DNA of 64,000 nucleotides, taken from the NCBI GenBank assembly GCA_047638395.1, contig JBLIMV010000012.1, forward strand, positions 62,001-126,000, read 5' to 3'. Shown piece by piece: positions 28,549 to 37,285 of this stretch; positions within the stretch are counted from its first letter, which is position 1; each line of letters opens with the position of its first letter. Origin of the DNA: CAXBCP01 sp047638395 (GTDB lineage Bacteria > Pseudomonadota > Alphaproteobacteria > MPNO01 > UBA830). Made by a program: the position numbers and the translations under genes. The notes under the pieces were generated by a model. The model saw nothing but the letters and a program-made list of their open reading frames with translations, was not told the DNA's origin and did not search any database.

Positions 28549-29193
28549 ATGAAGATCGAGCTCTTTTACGCACCGATAACCTGCGCGATGGCGCCTTTCA
28601 TCGCACTGACGGAGGCCGGTGCCGACTTCGAGACGCATGCGCTGAACTTCCGGACGAACGAACACCTGTCCCCCGAATACCGGAAGATCAATCCGAAACA
28701 CAAAGTGCCGATGCTGGTCGTAGACGGCCGGAAAATGACGGAAAACGTGGCAATCCACCTGTGGATTTCGCGCACCTTTCCGGACGCGCATCTCATTCCC
28801 GCGGACCCGTGGGAACAGGCGCAGACGGTCTCGTTGCTGTCCTGGTGCTCCGGCGGTATCCACCCGTATCTCAGCCGCGTTAACAATCCGGCAAAAGTCT
28901 GCGAAGCGGACGGCTCGGCGGAAAGCGTCGTCGCGAACGCTACCGCTGCCCTGAGGGAAAATTTCTCCCTGGCGAATGAGATTCTCGATGATCGGGATTA
29001 TCTGATGGGGGACTTCACTTCGCCCGACGCCCATTTTTTCTGGTGCACCCGCCGTGCCACCCAGTTCAAGCTGGATATGTCAGCTTTCCCCAACGTCATG
29101 GCGCATTTTGAGCGGATGCAGACCCGCCCGAGCGTGCAAAAGCTGCTCGCATTCGAGAAGGAGACGATCGAGGGTTTCAAGCGGGCGGCATGA
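28549..29193 (+). CDS. Glutathione S-transferase family protein
   Basis: The 214-residue product has the thioredoxin-like N-terminal domain (MKIELFYAPITCAMAPFIALTEAGADFETHALNF, KHKVPMLVVDGRKMTENVAIHLWI) and the helical C-terminal domain (ILDDRDYLMGDFTSPDAHFFWCTRRATQFKL). It is similar to beta-class GSTs in having a Cys-Ala-Met near the expected active-site position. The substrate is unknown. Following the orphan hyuB suggests a shared catabolic role. Confidence 0.85.
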   Translation: MKIELFYAPITCAMAPFIALTEAGADFETHALNFRTNEHLSPEYRKINPKHKVPMLVVDGRKMTENVAIHLWISRTFPDAHLIPADPWEQAQTVSLLSWCSGGIHPYLSRVNNPAKVCEADGSAESVVANATAALRENFSLANEILDDRDYLMGDFTSPDAHFFWCTRRATQFKLDMSAFPNVMAHFERMQTRPSVQKLLAFEKETIEGFKRAA

Positions 29194-29212
29194 AGCCTGC
29201 TCCCCGGCAGCC

Positions 29213-29863
29213 TTATATCGACCGGTGACCGGCGACGCGATCGTGCCGATACAGCGCAATCGTCGTCAGGACTGATCCGGCCAGCAGCCATAGTGGTCCG
29301 AAAATCCAGAGCAGGATCGGGATACAGAGGTAATAACCGCGCATGCCCAATGTATAGTGATATGCAGCCCGTTTCAGGTGGCCCACGATTTCCTTTCGCT
29401 CATCGGAGGAGGCAGACTGATCAGCAGCGCCGATGTCCAGAGCGACATAATTGTAGAATCGCAACGAAAGGGTGAAGTTGAAAAACGCTGCGAAAAAGTT
29501 TGCAATAAGCGCGACCAGTTTCAGAGTGATTAGCGATGCGTCTTGGCTCCCCAGAACGTTCATTTCAAGGACCAGGGTGGATATCTTGTCTACACTGACC
29601 AGAAACCCGAGCAAACCCGCAGCGATCAGAATAGCCGTCGAGGCGAGATAAGTGGCCGACATTGTCCAGTTTCGTAGCGTCTGGATCGCCAGAATCCTGT
29701 CGTCGCGGGCAACCATTCTGTCTACCCAGACAGCGCGTCGTGCATGCGCCTTTCCGACTTCGGTTCGCCCGGGGGTCTTCTTCGTCTGGTAGAAAAAAGT
29801 CGCGTGATAACCGCCGAGCAAAACTACAGAGAGCGCCACGACAACATATTCGATTGTGGTCAT
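29213..29863 (-). CDS. DUF599 family inner-membrane protein
   Basis: The 216-residue product has about four hydrophobic helices (IEYVVVALSVVLLGGYHATFFYQ, YLASTAILIAAGLLGFLVS, LKLVALIANFFAAFFNFTLSLRFYNYVAL, LCIPILLWIFGPLWLLAGSVLTTIALY). RAVWVDRMVARDDRILAIQTLRNWTM is the loop characteristic of the DUF599 family, whose function is unknown. ATG 29863 is chosen because it starts right before the first helix and overlaps the stop of the upstream YeeE/YedE gene. The longer frame to 29986 would add a non-homologous leader. Confidence 0.82.
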   Translation of the reverse strand: MTTIEYVVVALSVVLLGGYHATFFYQTKKTPGRTEVGKAHARRAVWVDRMVARDDRILAIQTLRNWTMSATYLASTAILIAAGLLGFLVSVDKISTLVLEMNVLGSQDASLITLKLVALIANFFAAFFNFTLSLRFYNYVALDIGAADQSASSDERKEIVGHLKRAAYHYTLGMRGYYLCIPILLWIFGPLWLLAGSVLTTIALYRHDRVAGHRSI

Positions 29864-30288
29864 GCCCTCTCTCGACGAAAGATTGAGAAAACCCGGAAAA
29901 AACCCATGCCGGCGACCATCGCTGCGAAGAAGATCAGGACATCCTGCAGCCCGGTCGCAATGGCTGCTATCGCGGGCCCGGGGCAAAACCCAACGAGCCC
30001 CCAGCCGACACCGAACATCAGGGCACCGGCGATCAGAGGCACATCAATGTGCCGCGTCGTCGGGATATGGAATCTGTGGTCGGTCAGCGGGGCATCAAGC
30101 CGTTTGGCAAGCGCATAGCCTGGCGCAGCGGCGATCAGGGCACCCAGCATGACAAGGCCGAGCGTCGGATCCCAGTCGCCGGCAAAATCCAGAAACCCCA
30201 GTACCTTGGCCGGGTTTATCATGCCCGACACCGAGACACCTGCCCCGAAGAGCAGGCCAACGATAAGCGCCGCGACAATCCTGATCAT
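29860..30288 (-). CDS. YeeE/YedE-type sulfur import membrane protein, second half (DUF6691)
   Basis: The 142-residue product has about four membrane helices and the conserved motif GWGLVGFCPGPAIAAI with a cysteine in the fifth position of GFCPGP. Together with the preceding gene it makes the split form of YeeE/YedE transporters, which move thiosulfate or other sulfur species through relay of cysteines. It overlaps the DUF599 gene downstream by 4 bp and starts three bases after the partner gene. Confidence 0.85.
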   Translation of the reverse strand: MIRIVAALIVGLLFGAGVSVSGMINPAKVLGFLDFAGDWDPTLGLVMLGALIAAAPGYALAKRLDAPLTDHRFHIPTTRHIDVPLIAGALMFGVGWGLVGFCPGPAIAAIATGLQDVLIFFAAMVAGMGFFRVFSIFRRERA

Positions 30289-30291
30289 CGC

Positions 30292-30717
30292 CTAACCGCC
30301 GAAGACATGGCGGACGGCATAAACGGTAAATGCGGCAGTGGCGAAGAAAATCACTGTGGCAACGACGGAGCGGCGTGAGGCCCTGGCAAGACCACATACG
30401 CCGTGGCCGCTGGTACATCCGTTACCGAGCCGTGTACCAAACCCGACAAGCAACCCCGCCACGACGAGCATGGGCACAGATGAAGAGACGGTAAGATCGG
30501 GCAGATTGGTGCCGACCGAGGTCAACAGCAGCGGGGCGATCACGATTCCGGCGAGCAGCGCCAGTCGAAAGAAAATTTCTTCCCGCGTGCCACCGAAAAA
30601 TCCGCCGAGAATCCCGCTGATCCCCAGGACCCGACCGTAGATCAACACAAACAGCGAGGCGGCGGCCCCGATGAGCAACCCGCCACCCAGACCCGCGAAC
30701 GGCGTAAAATTGTCCAT
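30292..30717 (-). CDS. YeeE/YedE-type sulfur import membrane protein, first half
   Basis: The 141-residue product has four hydrophobic segments and the family signature RLGNGCTSGHGVCGLARAS with two conserved cysteines. This half and the DUF6691 half equal one full YeeE. The start ATG 30717 is chosen because it opens at MDNFTPFAGLGGGLLIG; upstream residues do not fit. Such pairs are often controlled by ArsR-type sulfide sensors (BigR/SqrR families), but none is encoded nearby. An inverted repeat lies about 50 bp upstream. Confidence 0.85.
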   Translation of the reverse strand: MDNFTPFAGLGGGLLIGAAASLFVLIYGRVLGISGILGGFFGGTREEIFFRLALLAGIVIAPLLLTSVGTNLPDLTVSSSVPMLVVAGLLVGFGTRLGNGCTSGHGVCGLARASRRSVVATVIFFATAAFTVYAVRHVFGG

Positions 30718-30767
30718 TGAACATCCCTTCGAACAATACTGGTAGACTAACATCAGGCCGTCCCAGG

Positions 30768-30789
30768 TTGATTGTTCTCAATCAAGAAC
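30768..30789. promoter_or_regulatory. Two overlapping inverted repeats upstream of the YeeE pair
   Basis: TTGATTG-TTCT-CAATCAA (30768-30785) is a perfect 7-bp inverted repeat. GTTCT-CAATCA-AGAAC (30774-30789) is a second one that overlaps and cannot form at the same time. They lie between the leftward yeeE pair and the rightward SDR-hyu operon and could be an operator for either. Confidence 0.5.
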
Positions 30790-30910
30790 GAAGAGCTCCC
30801 TTGCTCACGGGGCACACCCCGAGTATTTTCGCCTTAATAGTTAGAAATCGAACTAAAAAAGAGCCGCGCGAGTCTCCTTGACGCGGCACATGATGGAGGG
30901 ATCGGGAAAC

Positions 30911-31684
30911 ATGTCCAGTAATCCGCTCAGCATTGAGGGCAAAGTCATCATCGTAACCGGTGGCGGCAAGGGTATCGGGCGTGTCTATTGTCAGGAATTT
31001 GCCAAGGCTGGCGCAAAGGTGGTGTCCGCCGATATCGACCACGATGCCAATGAAGATACGGTCGCGGCAATCCGCAGCGCCGGTGGCGACGCCATCACCG
31101 CCACGACCGATGTATCGAATGACGAACAAACCACCGAAATGGCCCGCAAAGCGGTCGAGGCCTTTGGGCGGATCGACGGGCTGGTCAATAACGCGTCGCT
31201 GATGAGCGTGCTGGAACGCCGTGACTGGAAAGAGATCCCGAACGACGAATGGGACAAGGTGATGGACGTCAATCTTCGCGGTATCTTTTCGTGCTGCAAG
31301 GCCGTGTTCCCCCAGATGAAGGAACAGGGCGGCGGCAAGATCGTCAATATCTCGTCGGGACGTTTCTGGAACGGCACACCGAACCGCCTGCATTATTCAA
31401 CATCGAAGGCAGGCGTTATCGGGCTTACCCGGTCGCTCGCGCGCGAGGTCGGCATCGACAACATCAACGTCAACGCCATCACGCCGGGCTTCACGCTGTC
31501 CGACACACAGATATCCTCATCGGGTGAATATGCAAAGAACAATGCCCCACCGTCGGATCGCTGTATCCAGCGTCATCAGTACCCTGAAGATCTTGCAGGC
31601 ACCGTGATGTTCCTGATGTCGAAGGGCAGCGATTTCATCTCCGGCCAGACCATCAATGTCGATGGCGGTCAGTTTATGCACTGA
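30911..31684 (+). CDS. SDR-family oxidoreductase (operon with hyuA/hyuB)
   Basis: A classical short-chain dehydrogenase of 257 residues: cofactor motif TGGGKGIG at 16-23, NNAS in GLVNNAS, catalytic Ser in VNISSGR, and YSTSK for the Tyr/Lys pair. The GQTINVDGGQF C-terminus is typical. ADID after the second strand suggests NAD rather than NADP. ATG 30911 follows a GGAGGG ribosome binding site; upstream in-frame starts are less likely. The stop overlaps the hyuA start (TGATG), so it is translationally coupled to the hydantoinase-type genes. Confidence 0.9.
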   Translation: MSSNPLSIEGKVIIVTGGGKGIGRVYCQEFAKAGAKVVSADIDHDANEDTVAAIRSAGGDAITATTDVSNDEQTTEMARKAVEAFGRIDGLVNNASLMSVLERRDWKEIPNDEWDKVMDVNLRGIFSCCKAVFPQMKEQGGGKIVNISSGRFWNGTPNRLHYSTSKAGVIGLTRSLAREVGIDNINVNAITPGFTLSDTQISSSGEYAKNNAPPSDRCIQRHQYPEDLAGTVMFLMSKGSDFISGQTINVDGGQFMH

Positions 31685-33801
31685 TGGAACCTTCCCGACC
31701 GATCCATTTCTCGAATATCGGGGTCGATACCGGCGGAACGTTCACAGATCTTGTCCTGATCGATACGGACGGGATCGTCCGCACCGAAAAATCGTTTTCA
31801 ACACCCCAGTCACGCGAACGGGGGGTGTTCGACGTGCTTGAGCGCGCCGCCAGGACGCTGAACACCTCGGTCAGCGATATCCTGTCACACACCGACATCT
31901 TCGCGCATGGCACCACAGCCTCGACCAACGCCCTTATCGAGCGCCGCGGGGCGCGGGTCGGCGTGCTCTTCACCGCCGGTTTCGAAGACACGCTGGCCAT
32001 CGCCCGCGGCCCGGTCGGGCGTGTCGGGGGACTGCCGCAATCCCAGGCGATGGACTTTATCCATACAGAGCCACCGGCGCCCATCGTGCCACCGGATATG
32101 GTGCGCGGCGTCGTCGAACGCATCGGCTCTGACGGCTGTATTGTCACACCCCTGAACGAAGCCGCCCTGCGGCAATCCATCGGCGACCTCATCGCCCTCG
32201 GCGCCGAAAGCCTTGCAGTCTGCCTACTCTGGGCATTCCGCAACCCGGAACATGAAGAACGTGTTGCAACCATATGCGCGGAGGTCACACCCGGCATTCC
32301 GGTCAGCCTGTCGCATCAGATCGCCCCAAAAATGGGCGAATTCGAACGTGCCGTGACCACCGTTATCAACGCCTATATCGGCCCGCTGACACAGAAATAC
32401 ATCGGCGATCTGGATAGTGGGCTGGCGGGCGAAGGTCTTTCGAACCCGATACAGGTGATCACCTCCACGGGCGGTGCCAGCCGCGCGGCGAATGTCGGCA
32501 AACAGGCGGTCTCCATCGTGAATTCCGGCCCCGTCGGCGGACTGGTGGCGGCGCGCTTTCTGGGCGACCAGCTGGGCCACGAAAAGATCATCACCGCCGA
32601 TATGGGCGGCACCAGTTTCGATGTCGGGCTGATTGACGGCGACACGCTCGAGGAAGACCCCCGGCCCTTCCTGGACCATGGCCTGCCGGTGACGCTGCCG
32701 GCGGTCAAACTGGTTACCATCGGTGCCGGTGGCGGTAGTATCGCCTGGACCGACGGCTACCGCCTCCATGTCGGACCGCAAAGTGCGGGTGCGGACCCGG
32801 GGCCCGCCGCGTACGGGCGGGGCGGCACCGAGCCCACAGTCACCGATGCGCTGGTGGTCTGCGGTATTGTCGACCCGGAGAATTTTTTCGGCGGGGCCTA
32901 CAAGCTGGACCGCAATTTATCCGAGCGCGCGATCGCCGATCGCATCGCAAAGCCGCTTGGCCTCGACGTGCCAGAAGCCGCCGCCGGCATCCTCGAGATC
33001 GTCAATGCGCGGATGGCCAATCTGACCCGCAAGGTGTCCATCGAAAGCGGTCATGACCCAAGCGATTTTGCGCTCTATGCGTATGGCGGTGCGACCGGTG
33101 CGCATTGTGCCGAATTCGCCCGGCATCTCGGCATTGGCAACCTGATCCTGCCCTATGCAGGCCCCGTGTTCTCCGCGCTTGGCGTGGCAATCGCCGATAT
33201 CGCCTACCGGCACACACGGTCCGAACCGATGCCGCTGGCGCCAGACCGTATAGAGGCCATCAACCGCAATTTCTCGGATCTTCGCGCAGCCGCGGCGGCA
33301 GATATGGAAGCGGCCGGGATAGACCCCGCCGCCTGTGCATTCCGCCACCGGATCGAGATGCGATACCGAGGACAGATGAACGAGGTCACACTCGACTGGC
33401 CGTCGGACAGTTTCGACGCGAACGATATCGACGTTCTCCGCAATCTGTTCGAGGCATATTATCAAAAACGCTTTGGCGCTGGCACGATCCGGGCCCAGAC
33501 GCCCCTCGAACTGATCAGTTTCCGCGTCGACGCAACACATGCGACCCGCCGCCCTGACCTTGCCGCGCTGGACGAAACAGCCATCGCACCGTCAGGCCCA
33601 AAAACCCGCCCGGTCTATCTCAGGGGTACCGGTTATGTGGATGCCGACATAATCGATTTCGCGACGCTGAAATCCGGACCGGTATACCAGGGCCCCGCCG
33701 TCATTGAACGCGACACGACAACGATCTGGCTTCCGCCCGGCGCAACCGCGACAATGGATATATATGGCAACATCGCCATCGTCCCACAGGCGTCATCATG
33801 A
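31684..33801 (+). CDS. hyuA: Hydantoinase/oxoprolinase A subunit (HyuA)
   Basis: The 705-residue product begins with the ASKHA phosphate-binding motif GVDTGGTFTDLVLID and contains AHGTTASTNALIERRGARVGVLFT, SGPVGGLVAARFLG, ADMGGTSFDVGLIDG, and the acyl-side GAGGGSIAWTDGYRLHVGPQSAGADPGPAAYGRGG. HyuA is the ATP-binding half of enzymes that open hydantoins or 5-oxoproline, or of carboxylases such as acetophenone carboxylase. Its stop overlaps the hyuB start (ATGA), giving a matched pair. The substrate is not visible from the sequence. Confidence 0.92.
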   Translation: MEPSRPIHFSNIGVDTGGTFTDLVLIDTDGIVRTEKSFSTPQSRERGVFDVLERAARTLNTSVSDILSHTDIFAHGTTASTNALIERRGARVGVLFTAGFEDTLAIARGPVGRVGGLPQSQAMDFIHTEPPAPIVPPDMVRGVVERIGSDGCIVTPLNEAALRQSIGDLIALGAESLAVCLLWAFRNPEHEERVATICAEVTPGIPVSLSHQIAPKMGEFERAVTTVINAYIGPLTQKYIGDLDSGLAGEGLSNPIQVITSTGGASRAANVGKQAVSIVNSGPVGGLVAARFLGDQLGHEKIITADMGGTSFDVGLIDGDTLEEDPRPFLDHGLPVTLPAVKLVTIGAGGGSIAWTDGYRLHVGPQSAGADPGPAAYGRGGTEPTVTDALVVCGIVDPENFFGGAYKLDRNLSERAIADRIAKPLGLDVPEAAAGILEIVNARMANLTRKVSIESGHDPSDFALYAYGGATGAHCAEFARHLGIGNLILPYAGPVFSALGVAIADIAYRHTRSEPMPLAPDRIEAINRNFSDLRAAAAADMEAAGIDPAACAFRHRIEMRYRGQMNEVTLDWPSDSFDANDIDVLRNLFEAYYQKRFGAGTIRAQTPLELISFRVDATHATRRPDLAALDETAIAPSGPKTRPVYLRGTGYVDADIIDFATLKSGPVYQGPAVIERDTTTIWLPPGATATMDIYGNIAIVPQASS

Positions 33802-35840
33802 TCGATCCCATCACCTTCGAAGTCGTCAAACACCGCCTGTGGCAGATCAACGACGAGCAGGGCCTGGCGATCAAGACGATCTCGGCATCGCCGATCGTGG
33901 TCGAAGGCAATGATTACAATGTCGGGCTTTTTACCGCAGACGCGGAACTGGTCACCGCCGGGATCGGCTCGCTTGTCCATGTGACAACGATGGGTGACGC
34001 CGTGTCGTCCGTCATCCGGGGCGCCGACAACCTGCAGGCGGGTGACGCCTATATGCTGAATGATCCGTTTCTCGGCGCGTTGCATCAGAGCGATGTGGTG
34101 GTCGCCAGCCCGCTGATACGCAACGGCAGCGTTTTCATGTGGATCGCCAACGTGCTGCATCACCCCGATGTCGGGGGTATCGATGAGGGCAGCTTCTGCA
34201 TAAATGCGCGAACGCTGGACGACGACCCACCACGCTTCTTCATGAAAATTCTCGACCGCGGCGAACTGGTCACCGAATCCGAACAGATATTCGTCAACAA
34301 CTCCCGCCTGCCCGATGCGGTAGCACTCGACCTCCGCGCCCAGATAGGTGCGATCAACGTTGCCACCGAGCGATTGCAGGCGCTGCTCGACGAGCGCGGC
34401 GAAGACATCGTGCGGGATGTCATGACGCAGTCGATCGATCTTGCCGAACGCCAGGTCCGCGACTTTATCCGCGACCTGCCGGACGGATCATGGACCGGCG
34501 AAGCCTATATGGACGGCGTGCGGGTCGGCGACGAGCGTATCTGCAAGGTCGCGCTGACACTGACCTGCGCGGACGACACATTGCGATTTGACTACACCGG
34601 GTCGTCGGACCAGGTAGACGCCGCGGTAAACAGCACCATGTCAGCCACCGTCGCTGGGTCCGCCGTGCCGCTCTACAGCTTCCTGTGCCAGGGCGATATC
34701 GACTGGAATGACGGCCTGAAACGCTGCATCGATGTATTCGCCCCCGAAGGCACGGTCGTCAATGCGACCTACCCGGCCCCGGTCAGCATCTCGACCGTGG
34801 GATTCCGCTGGCTCGTGACGGTCGCCGCCACTCAGGCGGTGGCCCGCATGTTCGACAGCTCCGACAAATATCGCGATCGCGCCTGCCCATCGTGGAATTC
34901 ATCCAGCAACTGCAACAATATCTTCGCCATGTTGCCCGACGGCCGGCGTACCGGCTCGCTGCTGTCGGACCACCGCGGATCGGGCGCCGCCGGGCGGTCA
35001 TTCGCCGACGGGTTTCATCACGCAGGCACGGTCACCTCCTATGCCAGCAGCCTCGGGAATGTCGAAAGCGCTGAATGGAAGCTGCCGATACTCTATCTCT
35101 ATCGGCGCCGCCTGACGGATTCCGCCGGTGCCGGCGAGTTCCGTGGCGGTGCGACGTCGGAGGTCGCGATCACCCCTTATGGCGTGGACGAACTTACCCT
35201 GAAGCTGACCAATACCGCCGGCACCGAACAGACCAACGCCCACGGCATCAACGGCGGCTACCCGGGCGCGGGATCGCAATCGGTCATCGTGCGGGAAACC
35301 GATATCGACGCGCGCCTTTCCGGCGATCGATCGGTTTCCAGCCTGGAAGAGCTCAACGGCACCCTCGCCTGGCTTCCCTCCAAGGCGGATGAGATTATCC
35401 GCAAAGGCGATGTCTACAGTTTCTGGGCGGCGGGCGGCGGCGGTTTTGGCGATCCGCTGCGACGCTCACCGGAGAACGTCGCCGAAGACGTTCGGACCGC
35501 CATTGTGTCCGCGTCCGAAGCCAAACGCCTCTATGGCGTTGTTGTCGGCGATGACAACTCAGTCGACGAACAGGCGACAACCGCGCTGCGAAATGAGATA
35601 GGTGCTGCCCGACGGGCGGGTATCGATACCGCCGATGCGGAAACAGGCGAACCCTGCCCCGCCTGTGGAAATAGCGACGGTATCGCCCGATCCCGCCAGC
35701 CGATGTACCGCGCCGGCCCCTGGATCGCCCGGCGCTACGATGGCGACGGCCCGAATTTTGAATTACAGGAAACGCATTGTCGTGGTTGCGGGGCCCTTGT
35801 CGATGTCTCGGAAGTCCTGAAGCAGGCGGCGTCTGCCTAA
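33798..35840 (+). CDS. hyuB: Hydantoinase/oxoprolinase B subunit (HyuB) with extra C-terminal zinc ribbon
   Basis: The 680-residue product holds the full HyuB domain (DPITFEVVKHRLWQINDEQGLAIKTISASPIVVEG to about residue 560, ending GGGGFGDPLRRS) and then about 110 further residues. The tail ends in a CxxC-N37-CxxC pattern, C620/C623 and C661/C664 (CPACG and CRGCG), a likely zinc ribbon. Ordinary HyuB proteins are about 520-570 residues. The tail recalls the small zinc-binding subunits of acetone/acetophenone-type carboxylases, here fused. Translationally coupled to hyuA. Confidence 0.88.
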   Translation: MIDPITFEVVKHRLWQINDEQGLAIKTISASPIVVEGNDYNVGLFTADAELVTAGIGSLVHVTTMGDAVSSVIRGADNLQAGDAYMLNDPFLGALHQSDVVVASPLIRNGSVFMWIANVLHHPDVGGIDEGSFCINARTLDDDPPRFFMKILDRGELVTESEQIFVNNSRLPDAVALDLRAQIGAINVATERLQALLDERGEDIVRDVMTQSIDLAERQVRDFIRDLPDGSWTGEAYMDGVRVGDERICKVALTLTCADDTLRFDYTGSSDQVDAAVNSTMSATVAGSAVPLYSFLCQGDIDWNDGLKRCIDVFAPEGTVVNATYPAPVSISTVGFRWLVTVAATQAVARMFDSSDKYRDRACPSWNSSSNCNNIFAMLPDGRRTGSLLSDHRGSGAAGRSFADGFHHAGTVTSYASSLGNVESAEWKLPILYLYRRRLTDSAGAGEFRGGATSEVAITPYGVDELTLKLTNTAGTEQTNAHGINGGYPGAGSQSVIVRETDIDARLSGDRSVSSLEELNGTLAWLPSKADEIIRKGDVYSFWAAGGGGFGDPLRRSPENVAEDVRTAIVSASEAKRLYGVVVGDDNSVDEQATTALRNEIGAARRAGIDTADAETGEPCPACGNSDGIARSRQPMYRAGPWIARRYDGDGPNFELQETHCRGCGALVDVSEVLKQAASA

Positions 35841-35962
35841 GCAGGTGGCTTTGCAGCGCGGCACATGAAGTGATAAAAGACCTCACGATCAATCTCGGCG
35901 GAAAACGGCTCTTGAAACGTTGATAAACAGAGCGTTTTCGCCCCAATAGCGGGAAAAGCTGC

Positions 35963-36421
35963 ATGGCTCAAAACATCTGGTCCGTCTATCTGTCGGGCGA
36001 AATTCATTCCGACTGGCGCGAACGCATTCAGGACGGCGCGGCAAAGGCCAACCTCCCGGTCGAATTCAACAGCCCGGTCACGCACCACGAATCCAGTGAC
36101 GATTGCGGTGTCGAGATCCTCGGCGCGGAAGGCAACGACTTCTGGAAGGATCACAAGGGCGCGAAGATGAACGCCATCCGTACGCGCACGCTGATCGAAC
36201 AATCCGATATCGTGGTCGTGCGTTTTGGCGAGAAATACAAACAGTGGAATGCCGCGTTCGACGCAGGGTTCGCCGCAGCCCTTGGCAAACCAATGATCAC
36301 GGTGCATTCCGAAGACCATACCCACGCCCTGAAAGAGGTCGATGCCGCAGCACTTGCCGTGACGGAAACACCCGAACAGGTCGTTCGTATCCTCAACTAT
36401 GTTATCGAAGGGAAGCTCTAA
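35963..36421 (+). CDS. YtoQ family protein
   Basis: The 152-residue product resembles the YtoQ family, small proteins with a nucleoside 2-deoxyribosyltransferase-like Rossmann fold: VYLSGEIHSDWRERI, FNSPVTHHESSDDCGVEIL, QSDIVVVRFGEKYKQWNAAFDAGFAAALGKPMITVH. The function of the family is not established. It starts 122 bp after hyuB and is followed within 3 bp by a cupin gene; those two form a pair ended by a strong terminator. Confidence 0.85.
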   Translation: MAQNIWSVYLSGEIHSDWRERIQDGAAKANLPVEFNSPVTHHESSDDCGVEILGAEGNDFWKDHKGAKMNAIRTRTLIEQSDIVVVRFGEKYKQWNAAFDAGFAAALGKPMITVHSEDHTHALKEVDAAALAVTETPEQVVRILNYVIEGKL

Positions 36422-36423
36422 AA

Positions 36424-36960
36424 ATGGACGTAAGAAGAATTGTGACGGGACATGACGCCGATGGCAAAGCCATTGTCGTCTCCGACGGTCCCACCCCGAA
36501 CGTGTTGAAGCCGGACAATCGCCCCGGCGTTGAAATCCACAATCTGTGGGTGATGGATGAAGCACCGGTCAAAGTGCACGGACCGGAAGAATCTGTCGAT
36601 CGCAAGATCGGCCTTCTGCCGCCGAAGAACGGCTCCGTCTTCCGGGTCATCAAGTTTCCGCCGGAAAAAGACTGGATCGACGACGTCGACGCCGAAGCCG
36701 CGAAAAGCAGCTTTGCCTCGATCGGCGCCGAAGGCGCTTCCGACCAGGGCGAGCCGCCGCATCCGCTGATGCACAAAACCGAAACCGTCGATTACGCGAT
36801 CTGCCTGCAGGGCGAGATCTATCTCGTACTGGACGATTCAGAAGTGTTGATGAAAACGGGCGACACCTGCGTTCAGCGCGGCACCAACCACGCCTGGTCC
36901 AATCGCAGTGATGCCGATTGCCACATGATGTTTTCGCTGGTCGACGGCACGTTCGACTGA
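36424..36960 (+). CDS. Cupin-domain protein
   Basis: The 178-residue product has a C-terminal cupin barrel: PHPLMHKTETVDYAICLQGEIYLVLDDSEVLMKTGDTCVQRGTNHAWSNRSD, with His, Glu and His in the metal-binding motif positions. The N-terminal part (VTGHDADGKAIVVSDGP) is typical of a group of cupins often found beside SDR or amidase genes. Enzymatic role unknown. It is 2 bp after the ytoQ stop and ends just ahead of the terminator. Confidence 0.85.
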   Translation: MDVRRIVTGHDADGKAIVVSDGPTPNVLKPDNRPGVEIHNLWVMDEAPVKVHGPEESVDRKIGLLPPKNGSVFRVIKFPPEKDWIDDVDAEAAKSSFASIGAEGASDQGEPPHPLMHKTETVDYAICLQGEIYLVLDDSEVLMKTGDTCVQRGTNHAWSNRSDADCHMMFSLVDGTFD

Positions 36961-36984
36961 GCAACGACGACAAATTGTTCCGGA

Positions 36985-37012
36985 AAAGGCCGCCCAATCG
37001 GGCGGCCTTTTT
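36985..37012 (+). terminator. Intrinsic terminator after the cupin gene
   Basis: AAAGGCCGCCC (36985-36995), loop AATC and GGGCGGCCTTT (37000-37010) make a perfect 11-bp stem followed by T residues. It closes the ytoQ-cupin unit and probably the whole SDR-hyu transcript, 24 bp after the stop codon. Confidence 0.92.
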
Positions 37013-37039
37013 CATGCCTGCAAACAGGGATGCGCAGAG

Positions 37040-37285
37040 TTACTTCTTTTCCATCTCGTTGACGACATAGCCGACCCCGGTGCCCACAGCGCCGCCGACA
37101 GCGGCACCGCAGGCGACACACCCACCGGTAATCACGGTCACAGCCACCCCCGACGCCGCCCCGATAGCGCCGCCACTAAGCATGCGCTGGGACTGCTTGT
37201 TCATGTTTTCACACCCGCCCAGCAAAAGAGCACCGGCAAGAACAACAGGTATCGCAAGTCTGGGGCTGAGAGATTTAAAAGGCAT
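37040..37285 (-). CDS. Small glycine-zipper lipoprotein
   Basis: The 81-residue product has a signal ending in lipobox LLGGC, and a glycine-rich hydrophobic segment (GGAIGAASGVAVTVITGGCVACGAAVGGAVGTGVGYVVNE) of the glycine-zipper 2TM type. Such lipoproteins are envelope proteins of unknown function. ATG 37285 gives a standard N-terminus; the longer frame to 37354 would add residues before the signal. Two extra cysteines (GGCVAC) inside the zipper are noted. It converges with the cupin unit and is divergent from sthA. Confidence 0.78.
   Translation of the reverse strand: MPFKSLSPRLAIPVVLAGALLLGGCENMNKQSQRMLSGGAIGAASGVAVTVITGGCVACGAAVGGAVGTGVGYVVNEMEKK

Noticed and set aside
30804..30823. Terminator hairpin GGGG-CACA-CCCC before the SDR gene
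   Set aside because: The stem has a bulge and lacks a T-run, and its direction relative to genes makes termination unlikely.
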